Of a stretch of DNA of 64,000 bases, positions 11,701 through 22,944 are shown one piece after another. The DNA is from Ceratodon purpureus (Eukaryota > Streptophyta > Bryopsida > Pseudoditrichales > Ditrichaceae). Position 1 is the first letter of the stretch, and the number at the start of each line of letters is the position of its first letter. A model generated the notes under the pieces. It saw nothing but the letters and a program-made list of their open reading frames with translations, had not been told where the DNA came from and made no database searches. The stretch is from the NCBI GenBank assembly GCA_014871385.1, contig CM026426.1, positions 72,010,756-72,074,755 of the forward strand, in the 5' to 3' direction. The position numbers and the translations under genes are program-made.

Positions 11701-13917
11701 CGATTTCAAGGTCGGCTCTATTCTCCGCCTCGACTCTTTCCCTGAACTCCAAATTCTCTTTCTCGTATGTTGCGTATTCTTTGATCCACTGGACATATGC
11801 GCACAGGGCGTCTAGCTCGGGATATGGCTCCTTCGCGGTCATGCTTGCCACAAGGTTCTCTATGCTTGTGGAAATCCGATCCCGCACCGCCTTCAAGGTG
11901 TTCGGCAGATTTTTGTCCGTCTGTAAGTGGTCACACAGAATACTATCAAACACAGCACTTGACATGGCATTCGTACAAGCTGCAAACAACCGCCGGACAC
12001 ATACTGCACGGTTGTATAGTCATTGTTTGCTTATAGTAACCGTATTATCACTTGCCACGTTTTTAACAAACTTGGATCATTGTTGGTGTAAGTTACCTTT
12101 TTAGCAGTCCACCACCAAAGACAGCCCATGAGCGACTCTTGGAACGCGGCACTTAAGAATGATGAATCCGACTTCCTTCTGAAGTCATCCGCACCTTCAC
12201 AATCCCGCGATTATGGCAGTTCCACGGCGTCCTGGAATGTGCGCAAGTAATAGAGACCAGGCATAGGTGGTTCCGTTGGGGGAGCGGGGGGCTGTAATTT
12301 AGAGAGTCTGTCATCAGATTTATGTTGCGCAAGTGAGAGATGCATTCTCTCAAAATCCCGGAGGACTTCTTCCCAAGCCAATAACGTTGGCTCTAGTTCG
12401 GGATGGAACGTGGCTCGGTTGGGTGTTCCATGGCCCTCGGTCCAGTACTGTGACAACCTTAGATTCGTGTCAAATTCAACTTCCCAGGTGACCATGCTCA
12501 AAATTGCTTCCTCAACAGATTTGTTTCGTGGCACATTACAGGCAGTGTCACGAGCTTGGATCCTTGGTTTTTTCCACCATAAGCCACCATTATGTCTGGT
12601 TTTGTCACCACGTTGTACGCTCCTGCATACTGGTCGGCTTGGCATTCTTCTCCCGTCTTTGTTGCGGCCAGGAGGTGGGCAATCTTGTCTCCGAGCGGTT
12701 TATGCACCGCAACATGTGCGGCGTATCTTCTATCCGCTCCACGCTATCCCTGGTGTGCATGAGGGACCGTGTCCAGCCGGGCAGTACTTGTACCAACACT
12801 GCCAGTGGCCTTCTTAGGAAGCTTCTGCTTGAGCGCACCCCCTCTTGACGTGGTCGCTGGTCCAGCCTTTGTGGTAACATTGATATTTGTTGTCGTCAAA
12901 GGAAGTGGCAACCCCCCGCCCTGGTACTCATTGGCAGCCATCGCGAAGGGCATTGAGGCCCAAGCCAAAGTATCAAGACCTTCACATTCAAAGTTCGTTG
13001 TTTGCCGCAACAAGGTGCACTGTCGAATCTCCCCACGCATTCTGTCTGGACGCTCAATTACTGAATTAATGAGCGCACCGTCACCTTCAAAAGATACATA
13101 ACGACATACTCTCTTAGATCTACGCACCGGCTCCTCTCCGTCTTGCGAGACCTCTTTGCTTGGTCTCTTCCCCTTGAGCACTTCGTGACCTGCACTCAAC
13201 TTTCCGACATTTCTTGCGTTACGCTCGCCCTGCAACACTTGCTTCCCTCTCTGGGTCTGTTTCCGGATCAGTACAGCGGTGGCGCCGGATTTAACGGTCC
13301 TCCCAATGGTTTTTGTGTTCTTCGGGGGGGGGGGGGGGTGCCAGACCACAAAGAAAATCACCTCCGGGACGAAGAACGGTATCTGACACCGGACTTGGTG
13401 CTCCCGTGACATTGCCTCGGTTCTTCGTGGCCGAGACGCCGTTGTGTACATTGTCAAAAGAAGCGAAGTCCTCATCGGAGATATCTTTCCTCTCTGGAAT
13501 CCCCGTCGTCTTCGCAATAGTACGTTCCTGTCAAATCTCAGTGGACCTTGGAGAAACTGTGACCCCCTTCACCAAGCTCTGCACCATCTTCCCATGTCCT
13601 TGTAAAAAAGCCGGATATGGAAGCAGTAGTGCTTGCCTCCCGTCCGGATACTTCGCTTCCGGACAACCATCTTCGTACCTATGCTGGTTCAGCTGGAGCT
13701 TATTGCTGAAATCATCCTTGCCGCAATAAATGCAGACAAAGTACCTTCGATTAGCACCTGGTTTCTTATCCCCTTTGCACTTTGTTGCAAACTCGAGCAT
13801 GAGTTCCTCCACTTTCTGCTGGTCTGGATACTCCATGTTGTAAAGACGTTCATAAATCTTCACCGGCTGTGTCACGGACCCCGTGTCTACCATGTCTCCC
13901 TCCTTGCGACGCACCAT
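8717..13917 (-). pseudogene. Zinc-finger / Ulp1-like (C48) protease gene, copy 1
   Basis: A long multi-exon minus-strand gene. The first exon (13917 down to about 13530) has a C2H2-like finger, CIYCGKDDF...HRYEDGC. The middle (about 13500-9860) is long, mostly charged or disordered, with a conserved LWWWTAKKV stretch near 12120 and a Trp-rich segment near 10900-11100. The C-terminal part (9838-8717) has a C48 Ulp1-type peptidase layout: His in CDHSS near 9345, Asp in LFDSLSG near 9292, Gln in TQQTG and Cys in ECDHLS near 9150-9130. C48 enzymes cleave SUMO-like conjugates, and such domains are often carried by plant MULE and CACTA elements. Lesions include a TGA near 13530, a TAA near 12210 and a TAA near 9318. 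Exon order and many residues match copy 2 (52.3-56.0 and 17.6-18.5 kb). Confidence 0.75.
13324..13338 (+). repeat. Poly-G tract (15 G)
   Basis: A run of 15 G on the + strand inside the Ulp1 copy 1 gene, reading as poly-Pro on the coding strand. Copy 2 also has a long G run, but at a different place (53969-53985, in an intron). Confidence 0.9.
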
Positions 13918-13929
13918 CCGCGTTACTAG

Positions 13930-15180
13930 TATGAGACCAGTAGACCAACTAAAATTCCATGTAACCCTGTAACATACAGAAAAGGGATATTAGATAATGC
14001 AATGGTTTAGCAAGTACAACCCAATGACCCTTAATGCCCTAAGTGCTTCTAACTCGACATACGTCAGTGTCACAAGCATCATAGGTCATCTCAAATGTTG
14101 CACCTATGCGGTATGCCGCCCTTAAAATAAAATTAGCTTAGGAGTCAAAGCTTTCCACTCCTGTCGTAAATACCTAGAACGTAACTGGAGAAATTTGGGC
14201 AAGCCGTTTCAGTACTACATATTAATCCTGTATTCAATTGATCAGTTTGTGCATTTCAGCCTAGGGACAATCCCCCAAGCGATGAGTCTTACATTGAACC
14301 AAATACAGTAGCGACCAACACGGCAGCTATTACATGCAATTCTGGCTAGACAGAGTCCAACACGGGAATTCCGCTCCACAGAATGACCTCCTCCTATTTC
14401 CAATCGGCCCTTCCTGAAATTCAAGTACTGACAAACCCTAAGATGCACTAAAGTATTGCCCTAACGAAGAAGACAACCCCGAACTCTCATGGAAATGTCG
14501 AAATCAGGAGCGCAGATAAAAGGAATGCACTGGGCAAACCCGATCGCTACAACCCACATCACCTTCTAATCGATTAAGGGTTCATGGTCTGTGAGTACAC
14601 ATTTTAGAGAGGCGCAAACCTAACCTCCTCCGAACCCAAAACCTCTAATTTTAAAAGATTCAAACAGAGATGGTGGGGCGCAATAGCTGAATTCCTTACG
14701 AAGTTCTGAAACTTACGACCGCCCGGAGTAGGAGGGCAACGCCCTCCACCACAGCGGGTGATTCCAACGTTGCTCCAAAAAGAAGAGCAATCGGTGTGTA
14801 AAAGCGCGGCACGGTCTAGTCGCCGCACTGCAGTGTCTTCACGCAACCTGAATCAAGAATGCACTCCCCGTATTTCCCACCCCAACTCTCCATGTCCATA
14901 GTTGCTCCTCAAAGAAAACTAGGTTGTCGCAAACACCGCGCAATCTCCTCTTCCCGATCTTCACAAGAACTGCTCTGTAGCGTTGGGATTCAACACGCGC
15001 GAAACACTGGCGGGCAAATGCTAACCCCATGTGTCACGAGCAATGGACGTCGATGACGTGGGATAGTACGTATGCAAGCCCATGTATGCGAATTCAATGA
15101 TCCGAGGCAACGAACTGTAGGAAACCTAATCCAGGGTTTCCTGAATTCCCATTGAAAAACTCGCAACACCTTCGAGGCAC
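13930..15180. other. Upstream region of Ulp1 copy 1, no gene
   Basis: Mixed-composition DNA 5' of the minus-strand Ulp1 gene; it should hold that gene's promoter. No coding frame stands out. RTGTCACR motifs occur at 14066 and 15031. Confidence 0.4.
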
Positions 15181-15197
15181 CAGACCATTCCATACAT

Positions 15198-15200
<3 letters not shown>

Positions 15201-15257
<57 letters not shown>
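15201..15257. repeat. (AT)n microsatellite
   Basis: About 28 uninterrupted AT dinucleotides. It produces a spurious Ile-Tyr repeat in the minus-strand frame across it. Confidence 0.97.
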
Positions 15258-15259
<2 letters not shown>

Positions 15260-15429
15260 CTCTAAAGGCCACGTGAAACAAGGTACTTCCAAGAACTCAC
15301 TAAAGAGCCCTCTTTTTCCTTTTAATTGAACACATTTGTGACATTGAATTTCTCAACTTCAAATATGTATACATTGCCCCACCGTCATCGATCTTTTTTA
15401 TTTTGTGCATAACATATTTTGTACTCCCC

Positions 15430-16290
15430 TTTTTTTTTCAAGTCGTACCCATCTTTATTATTATCTTCAATGCTATCTCTAATGTTTCATGCGTTTATTT
15501 TCCCATTGCTCCCTCTTTTATTAGTGTCTTCATCCTTTAAATTCTACCATTCCACTCCGCGTTCTTATATTTCGCCCATAATTATGTTTCTAAATTGCAC
15601 ACCTTGGTTTATTCCTATGTCAACGATATTTAGTGGCTTTTACTTCCCCTCCTTTTTAATTTTTTTTTATTTTGATCTTTACCTTATTTATTTTGTCCTT
15701 GACATATTTCTTACTCTCCTTTCTCTTTTTAAGTCGTACTCATCTTTATTATTATCTTCAATGCTATCTCTAATGTTTCATGCGTTTATTTTCCCATTGC
15801 TCCCTCTTTTATTTGTGTCTTCATCCTTTAATTTCTACCATTCCACTCCGCGTTCTTATATTTCGCCCATAATTATGTTTCTAAATTGCACACCTTGGTT
15901 TATTCCTATGTCAACAATATTTAGTGGCTTTTACTTCCCCTCCTCTTTAATTTTTTTTTCATCCTTACCTTTTTTATTTTGTCCAGCCTATATTTGTTAC
16001 TTTTTTTTATTTATTTTCAACTCCCACACACCCTTATTATTTTCTTCAATGCTATCTGTAATGGTTGACGGGTTTATTTTCCCATTGCTCCATTTCTATT
16101 AGTGTCTTGATCCTCTAATTTCTACCATTCCATTCCGCGTTCTTATATTCCGTCCATAATTATGTTTCTAAATTGCACCCCTCGATTTTCGCCAATGTCA
16201 ACAATATTTGGTGGTATTTACTTCCCCTTCTTTTTAAAATTTATTTTTCATCCTTCCCCTTTTTATTTTGTCCACCCTATCTTCTCACAC
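15430..16290 (+). repeat. T-rich tandem repeat, about 290-bp period, three copies
   Basis: The word TGCTATCTCT recurs at 15471 and 15762, and as TGCTATCTGTA at 16050, giving periods of 291 and 288 bp. Longer blocks around it repeat in the same order, for example ATGTTTCTAAATTGCAC. The first two units are nearly identical; the third is more diverged. The strand is strongly pyrimidine-biased. The long Phe/Ser/Leu open frame 15419-16102 is a by-product of the repeat and not a gene. Confidence 0.85.
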
Positions 16291-16299
16291 TTTTTTTCT

Positions 16300-17249
16300 T
16301 TTAATTTCTTCCATTCTGTCTCCGTCGGAATCATCTTAATTTTTATTTTTTATCATTTTCATCTGTATATTTATTTGCATTTCCATGTCTAATTTAGTGG
16401 CTTGCTTTACTTTCTTTCCCCTTTAGTTTTCAAATATTTTTTGTAGAACTTTCCATTCTACCTATCTCTTCATCTTCATTTTTATATGATTGTTCGTTCT
16501 CATCTTTCTATTTTACATTCACCTTTGACTCTAAAGAATTTTGTATTGTCTTCCCTTTTTTAAATTGGTTAAATACCTCTTCTTGTTCCCATTATCCAAC
16601 TTATCGTCTGTGTTTTTAATTTAGTCCGTAATCTCCCCTGAACCCATAGTTTTTATTTCGACTGAAATATTTCCCCGACTTATAGTGCGTTTCTACCGAA
16701 ATTTCATAGTAGATCAACATGTTACAGGAACCTTCCTCCCCATCCCCCAACCCCCTCCCCATTGTGACGCCCTTTTGTGTCACGGTCATACTCCTAAACA
16801 CTAGACTACAATAACACTCTTAAAAAACATAATACATTAGGGCGGCCACTACGAGGACTATCTGTAATTGTTTGTGACTATAACGCTGGTAGGTTGTATA
16901 AGAAGATATCACCTTTACTTATTTCTTATTCTCCTCTCTCTCCCTAGCTGTGACATCACGGAGTTATACATAATTGGCTTCCTTATTAGAGTGCCTTGGA
17001 AGGCCATACTGAATTAAGAAAAACCGAAACACGCTGCGAATCCTACCTTCTCGCACAATTTATTGCTGTTCCGATTCTGTCCCTCATTCCTTATTAGTGG
17101 TACATAAAATTGTGTTTTAGGCAGTGCTTGTGCGGTGTTCTGACGATACGGTTGTTTGTTCTCACGTATTTGCTGTAGTTTCCAAGTAGAGGGCAGACAT
17201 GTACGTTGCTTAAAGGAATCGTGTTTGAGGGGAGTATGGGAAGGTCATT
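16300..17249. other. Pyrimidine-rich and intergenic DNA
   Basis: T/C-rich sequence continues from the tandem repeat to about 16600, followed by mixed sequence with a C-rich patch near 16735-16760. No gene is recognised. The boundary between the two level-0 element copies may lie here, but no terminal repeat was found. Confidence 0.35.
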
Positions 17250-17485
17250 CCATGTCACGTCCTACCATAGCACGCGAGTGGGAATACTTCGCATGATGTC
17301 CGTGCCGAAGACTTCACTGTGGTTACCATGAAGACTCTGGTGTTCAATTCTTCGTCACGAGAATGGTGCAACCAGCCTCTCTCAGTGCACATAGAGAACT
17401 CTGCCCCCTTTTCCAACACATTCGTAGTGTCACGAACGCATTTACAGTCACATACCTGATGCTCTAATGAAAAAAACAAACTCAC
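17250..17485 (-). pseudogene. Second copy of the small conserved ORF, decayed
   Basis: Read on the minus strand, a segment near 17250-17340 contains EVFGTDIMRSIPTR, resembling EVFDQIIFDSVTQRS in the ORF at 7080-7463. The reading frame is broken by frame changes. Its position downstream of Ulp1 copy 2 matches the layout of copy 1, which shows that the two blocks are copies of the same element family. Confidence 0.4.
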
Positions 17486-17650
17486 AGCATTTTGAAAGAG
17501 TGTCCCCGGGATTTACAAAGTCTTACAGAGCTATAATACGTTCGGTGTGAATGATGTCTAGATACCTACTTAGCCGGCCTGTCCCTATACATCATCTCCT
17601 GTCATCTCGACCTCAACAAGCAGGAGACTCAAAATTCTGAAGTTCCAAAG

Positions 17651-18528
17651 CTATTCCCACCGCAAAATGAACTCGTCAAGGCTTCTCGTCCTCGCTAGGA
17701 GAGATTGCACCTCTCGCTTCATCCAACAAGAGGTCAACGTCCCCCCCCAGAGTCTGGATCGACGTCTACAAGCGGGCAAAACTAGGGAGGGAGGCGTTTG
17801 TCCATGGCAGTATGGCTCATCTCCTTCGACAACAAGACCAGTATCTCGATGCTCATCTTTTTCGCACTCGTCGGCTTCAGCAGAGCCTCGTATCCTTCCA
17901 TTGACGTAGATAAATTTGTCCAGTACTACAAAGAAACATTCCCGCATGAACCCCACATCATCAACTTTCAAATGTCACAGCAATTCCCAGAGAAACTAAT
18001 ATCCATTTCTGAAAATGAGAGGGACACGAGAGGATAGAAAGTGGAAGACGGGAAAGGATGTTGGTCAAGGGTAGTACTTTTTACCTTAAGATATATAATG
18101 ACGTTGCGAATGCTAAGGTGCCCGCACTCGTAGTCTTCTGGTTGCTGGCACACCGGTACGGAGAGGACATTCTCCACAAGATCAGCTTGCACTCCTCGAA
18201 GACACTCCCACGCAGTAGATATCCACCTCACAAAATCCGAGTGCTCTTTGTTTGGATGATGGCAGCTGCCCGCGCAAATATGGAGTCCATATAGAGGACG
18301 GCTCCAGTCCGGAACACTAGGACGGACCAGTGCCCCTCGCAAACCCATGGAAGAATCAGATCCTTAACCTGCATTGCATGTACGCCTGGAGCGGGCTGCA
18401 ACCAAGTTTCACCAAACTTTCGAAGATCAGCGTCGCTATGTACCGACCCTCTCCAATGCGTGCTAACCCGCGAACTGACGATGTGTATCTCGTGACGTTG
18501 CTTCCCAGGGTATGTCAGATACACTCGT
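17651..18528 (-). pseudogene. Ulp1-like protease copy 2, C-terminal part
   Basis: Continuation of the gene whose first part lies at 52331-55996; an LTR retrotransposon separates the halves. It carries the C48 catalytic landmarks: His in CEGHWSV near 18325, Asp in YMDS near 18290, Gln and Cys in CQQPEDYECGHLS near 18130. A frame change lies between the Asp block and the Gln/Cys block. Further on, EILVLLSKEM near 17830 matches EMMVLLAKEL of copy 1. The break point follows VISRV, the position where copy 1 reads without interruption. Confidence 0.75.
18524..18528. repeat. 5-bp target duplication of LTR retrotransposon, left
   Basis: CTCGT immediately precedes the LTR starting TGTTAAAGGG; the same CTCGT follows the right LTR at 52326-52330. 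Five-base duplications are typical of LTR retrotransposon integration. Confidence 0.93.
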
Positions 18529-19150
18529 TGTTAAAGGGTGATTTAGCTTCACCCTTAAAAAGCTCGTTTACTGTCCAGATCTAAAGAGAAACCTACAAAA
18601 TTTTCAGACCCACCTAGCTAGTTCCACTCAACACCATTCTGCTCCTTTACTGCAACAGATTCTAAGTCGTCTGCCCCTTTCTACTGCCATTAAAGCAACA
18701 ACCGAACAAACCCACATACATTTCCCCTACCCTAACATCAATGCATACACTCAATCTGCTCAAAAGAGTCTTTGTTTTCTCATTAATCCCCGCCTCATAC
18801 AATCAGTCCTGCCCTATCAATCCTGCTCCTGCTATCCTAATCTCTCAACGAATCTCTTAACCACTTCCTAATCCTCCATAGCTGCACAAACTGCAAGAGG
18901 AGAGAGAGAGAGTGAGAGCCGCCAAGGCCTCACTCCTCACTACCCCCCCCCCAAAACCCTAGCCGTCACCACCAATCTCTCCATTTTTCATCCAAGTCAA
19001 TTTTTCATCCGACTGTCAAAACTTCATCCAAAACGCAATAACTAGTAACTGGATAGTAACTAACTGTTTTACTGCTCCTGGCAGTTTACTGTTCCTGCTC
19101 CTAATTTATTGCTCCTAGTATTAATCCTAAAGAGAAAAATCCCGTTAACA
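18529..19150 (-). repeat. Left LTR (3' LTR of the minus-strand element)
   Basis: Begins TGTTAAAGGG and ends CCCGTTAACA on the + strand. It matches 51699-52325 along its length with scattered substitutions and small length changes in a C run and a GA run. Confidence 0.95.
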
Positions 19151-19163
19151 TTATCCCCCTTTT
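19151..19163 (-). promoter_or_regulatory. Polypurine tract
   Basis: Minus-strand AAAAGGGGGATAA directly adjoins the 3' LTR. This is the expected position for the plus-strand primer in reverse transcription and sets the element's orientation. Confidence 0.8.
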
Positions 19164-21349
19164 AGTCTGCATCTGCCCTCAGATGCTCCGATTTTTATGT
19201 AGTTAGCCAAAAATAAAAAAAATTCAAAAAATTTGAAACAGAGTCTACCACTGGTCCTACTAGTACTCTTCGTACTCAGCTGCTGATTCTCTAGTGCCAA
19301 TCGGTCGAAGTCGTTCAATCGTGCATTGGTCTTGAGCTCCAATTCCATCTTCCTGGTCCTGAGTACCTCTGCCTGGCCCCCCTGATCAACCCAAGCCAGT
19401 CTCTCCCTCTCTTGGTCCTACTGAAGTGCCACCAACCGCTGCTGAGCATGTTGGAGCTGGTTAGTGAACTCGCGAATCTTCACCTCCTGACTAAGCCTGA
19501 AGCTGATAAGGTCTTGGTAGCTTGGGCCAGACCGATCCTCCTGCTCCTGCAAATCCTGCACACGAGATTCTTGTGCCAATGCCACTTGCAACTGCTGAGC
19601 CAAGATGCCCACTTCCTTGGTGATACTCACTTGGTCCTCTCGTGCCTGCTGCCATGCCCCTCCTGATGTGGTTGTGATCGTGGTGTCTACCTGGCTTGTG
19701 GATAAATCCCCACTTGGCTCCTCCTATTGGTCTATAGGATCCTGCTCCTTTGGCTGGTCCTGATGCTGATCTTGGTGCTGATCCTGGTGATGCTCCTCTA
19801 ATACTAGCAGCTGCCTGGTGAGTGCCAACACTAAAACCATTTGTGGGCTACTGGAGAGCTGTACTGGACTACTCCTCTGCCCACCCATCCTCTTGACTTG
19901 GTGTCCTCCTCTAGATCCCTGTGGCATCCTAGCCTGGTCTTTGGATCTTTGATGCTCTTGTTCTACCTTCTGTTCGTCCCATTTCTCTTGGTCAGTTCCT
20001 TCATTTTTCTCTTTTTTATTTTTCTTACCTCCTCCATCTCTGGTCCACCTTGGCTGGTCCATGTTTTCTTGGTCCAACCTATCCACTCTCTTTTCCTGGT
20101 CATTTGGACTGATGTCTTGCTGGTCCTTGTCCAGACTCCCGTTCTTCTGGTCCTCTATCTTGCCTGTTGCCTCATCTTTTTGGTCTCCAACCACTTTCTT
20201 CTGGTCTTCAAGCTCTTGCTGTTGGTCTCCTTGGCCATTGCTCCTGCTATAACCCTGGCTGCCTCCTCCTCTTGGCTCACAATGCTCCTGCTTCTCTGTG
20301 CTTTGGCAGCCGCTCCTACTGAAACCCTGTCTGCCACCTCTTCTTGTCTGATAGCGCTCCTTCTGCTGTCCCATGTCTTGTTCCTGTTTTAGAGGGCTGA
20401 TTCCCACTACCCCGCACAATACTGCTAGCTGCTTCCTTTCTTTCTCTCCTGCCCCTTTTCTAATTACTTCCTCTTTTTTTTCTCTTTTTTCTATTATTTT
20501 TTTCTCTATTTCGCCCTCATCTCCTTTTACTAAACTCTGGCCCTCTTCCCACCTATTCTCCTGCTCCTAATCTTTGTCATGTCCCTCTTCATTTTTGCTG
20601 TCCTGGTCCTCTCTGTTCCTCCTCCACTCATCTTCGTCTGCTTCCTGATCCTTGAAAAAATTGTTGTCTAGGTCCTTGAGGCCTGCACTATCTTGGTCTG
20701 CCTCCATGTCCTCTCTTCTCTTCCTTTGCTGGTCTTGGTCTTCTCCCTGGTCCTCTCTTGTCTTGTTCAGGTGGTTTTGGTCTTCTATCTGGTCTTCTCT
20801 TGCCTTGCTTTGCTTGTCATGGTCTTGTGAACCTGATGTATGCTTCTCTCTAGTCCCAGCTCTGTCCTGGTAATCTAAACTGTTCCCTTCCTGGCGTGTG
20901 TGACAACGATCCCCCTTTTGTTGTTCGACCAGTCCCTTGGTCGAGTACTCTGGTATGCTTGTCAAAAACTGGTCCAGATAGGCTCTTTCTGCTCCTGCCA
21001 CCGGCTTCTGGTCTCCATCTTTTTGGGGCAGTGCCACTGTCTCAACGACCAGTACATCCTGCTTGGTGGCCAGCCAATGTTCCTCCTCTTCATCGATGAG
21101 TCCTTCAGTAAAGTTGTAGCAGACCAATACCTCAGGTCAATCTGGTCCAAACTCCTTCTTCTGGCTCACTGATACTGTCTTGACAGTCCCGTTGCCTCGA
21201 ATTGTGACCAGATTTCTACCCCAGTCATGATTGACTTTTGCATCGATCAACCAAGGACAACTTAACAGCATGCTATACTCCTCATTCACTTTCTTATTCT
21301 TGATGACAGTCAGTGTAATTTGATAAGAAATGCTATGGATGTGTACCTT
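19164..21349 (-). pseudogene. C-terminal part of gag-protease ORF: charged coiled-coil tail
   Basis: Continues the frame broken at 47126 by the level-2 MULE; joining across the 11-bp target duplication restores an unbroken protease-like stretch. After about 60 residues of protease-like sequence the protein becomes rich in Asp, Gln, Glu and Lys, with DQ-rich and HQDQ repeats near 19760-19800 and a predicted coiled coil near 19420-19620. No reverse transcriptase signature such as YxDD appears. In-frame stops occur near 21135, 20570, 19723 and 19417. The region's length and strong charge bias suggest a structural role, but this is inference. Confidence 0.7.
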
Positions 21350-21360
21350 CACATTTCTGA
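21350..21360. repeat. 11-bp target duplication of level-2 MULE, left
   Basis: CACATTTCTGA occurs here and at 47115-47125 in the same orientation. Removing the element plus one copy rejoins the retrotransposon protease reading frame as IIRNVKVHIHS. MULEs usually make 8-11 bp duplications. Confidence 0.93.
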
Positions 21361-21377
21361 GGGAAATGCTATTCTGC

Positions 21378-21412
21378 GAGTGGTGAGCGGTGAGCGGAGA
21401 GCGGTGAGCGGT
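21378..21412 (+). repeat. Left TIR heptamer array of level-2 MULE
   Basis: Five consecutive 7-bp units: GAGTGGT, GAGCGGT, GAGCGGA, GAGCGGT, GAGCGGT. The inverted partner is at 47064-47098 with the same unit count. Confidence 0.93.
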
Positions 21413-22164
21413 AACTTTGCGGAAATTTTGACGTTTCTGTGAAGTTTTTCACACCCTAAAGCTGCAGCATGTTGGATTTATTCTAAACTTTTTCTTCAAA
21501 AAGTATGACCCAAAAAACACCTATGACCGTGCGTACCTATTCCCGTGCATGCTTATATCCTTGTTGAGATGTGTTTTATAGCAATCATTGAAGACTAGGG
21601 ATGTTAGTATTTTGACTTTTCATCTTTCCACGTACTAAGTTCAGAAGAAGTGAATGGGTTAAGTTTATTTTGGGGTGGATACAGTTTAGAGTAATGAAGA
21701 CTATTGGATCATTTAGAAATTTTCTATGAATACAATATTATCCTTTATTTAGTTCCTAAGTCTATTATCAATATAAAGCATAGCCAAATAAGAGAGATAA
21801 AGGATAACTGAAAAATAAAACTGGAATGGAAAAAACATAAGAGAAAGATAATGAGAATTAAAATGAGAATGCTAATGAGAATGATAATGAGAATTAAAAT
21901 GAGAATGAACAGTGGAAGTCGAATGGATAAATGAATCGACATGGGAGTCACAAAGATCCGTCATGTCAACGGCGTCATTGGAAGTCATAGTTCGAAGTAC
22001 TCCATTTTCAATAGGGAGATACTTCAATACCACCTGTGCGAGGGTACCCACCTCGTCTTCATAGAAGTTCAAAGTAGAAGCCCCTCCACAAAGCTGTGAG
22101 CCATTGCTCGTAGTAAGAGTTGATTCGTTTGACACCGTCACCTGGTGGAAAGAATTAACTGCAT
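21413..22164. other. Level-2 left subterminal region
   Basis: AT-rich DNA. Near 21840-21910 lies a purine-rich iteration of AATGAGAAT-like words. A minus-strand frame at 21872-22130 (for example YEDEVGTLAQVVLKYLP) could be further captured gene sequence but I cannot name it. Confidence 0.4.
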
Positions 22165-22188
22165 TCTCACAACTTCCACAGCTAACAT
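22165..22188 (-). pseudogene. Captured methyltransferase exon, end portion
   Basis: Minus-strand continuation of the exon at 36591-36652, separated from it by the level-3 element. Joined across the 10-bp duplication it reads GGVLIDVSCGS, the AdoMet-binding glycine motif seen in plant chloroplast-type methyltransferases of the At2g41040/At1g78140 kind. A GTGAGA donor-like sequence follows, so the exon probably ends here. Confidence 0.55.
22179..22188. repeat. 10-bp target duplication of level-3 MULE, left
   Basis: CAGCTAACAT here and at 36591-36600, same orientation, directly outside the inverted ends. Excision restores the captured methyltransferase reading frame. Confidence 0.92.
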
Positions 22189-22205
22189 GGGGAAAGTTCG
22201 TATGT

Positions 22206-22261
22206 GAGCGGAGAGCGTAGAGCGGAGAGCGGAGAGCACAGAATGGAGAGCACAGAATTGA
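22206..22261 (+). repeat. Left TIR heptamer array of level-3 MULE
   Basis: Eight 7-bp units in register: GAGCGGA, GAGCGTA, GAGCGGA, GAGCGGA, GAGCACA, then GAATGGA, GAGCACA, GAATTGA. The inner units drift from the consensus. The inverted partner is at 36511-36573. Confidence 0.9.
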
Positions 22262-22944
22262 CAATTAGCAAAATTTTCAAAAGCAAAGTAGACCCTATAA
22301 CCGTGGAAAATTACTAAATTAAGGCTTGATTTTGTCACTTTTTTTAGGAAAAGAGTATATTACCGTGGAATTCAGGGTTAATTCTGGTAAGAATTTGTTA
22401 CGTTTGTTCTCTAAGATACAAATTAGGGCTGATGTCATGATGACGTCATGCATATATTTTGTTGGATTTGTCATGGGTACAGGCAAGTTACAATGATCAT
22501 GTGTTAAGTTTTAGATCAAACAAATAATTCTTTCATAGGATTATGTAAATGCACAAGGCAAAAAACAACTTTCACAAAACATAAAGGAGGCAAGGTTTGA
22601 AAACTTCCTGGAATATTTCAAAATTCGTGTAAAATATCTTAACTGCTGAAACCAAGATATACCTTGTTAGAGTCCTTGTCTTCATCGAAGATTACTCTCT
22701 TCCTAGGCAGCGAAGCATCTTCATTTGAGTGATACAAGTAGGAGATTTTCATCATGATACAGCACTTGGTAAGCTGGGTTCCAGATGAGGAGGTCACTCT
22801 TGGTTTCTTGAGCTTGTTTCTAGGTGGCGTATTAGGATAGTGACACAGTCCTTGGCATTCTGTGTTGTATGCGAAGGTAGCGATGGAGTTCAGGGGGGTC
22901 AATCTGTAGGCTTATGTGGAACTTTTTAAGACTACAACAATTTA
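22262..22944. other. Level-3 left subterminal region
   Basis: AT-rich DNA containing TGATGTCATGATGACGTCATG near 22431-22451, an imperfect palindrome around TGACGTCA. A minus-strand frame at 22639-22902 (87 codons, basic then acidic) could be an exon but has no recognisable domain. Confidence 0.4.

Larger units (their letters stand above)
2170..17980. repeat. Dispersed RTGTCACR motif, left block
   Basis: By eye I count about 37 copies of TGTCAC or its complement between 2170 and 17980, on both strands, spaced roughly every 400 bp. Chance expectation is about eight in that length. Most have the form [AG]TGTCAC[GA], for example AGTGTCACG at 7742, 9031, 12542 and 17428. They fall in coding, intron and intergenic sequence alike. 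The nested retrotransposon and MULE DNA (18529-52325) is not enriched. The pattern is seen directly; a role as protein-binding sites is inference. Confidence 0.6.

Noticed and set aside
15419-16102. 227-codon Phe/Leu/Ser open frame
   Set aside because: It follows the T-rich 290-bp tandem repeat exactly and has no domain, so it is a composition artefact.
19851-20570. Large plus-strand hydrophobic ORFs
   Set aside because: They are antisense to the Asp/Gln/Lys-rich tail of the retrotransposon protein.
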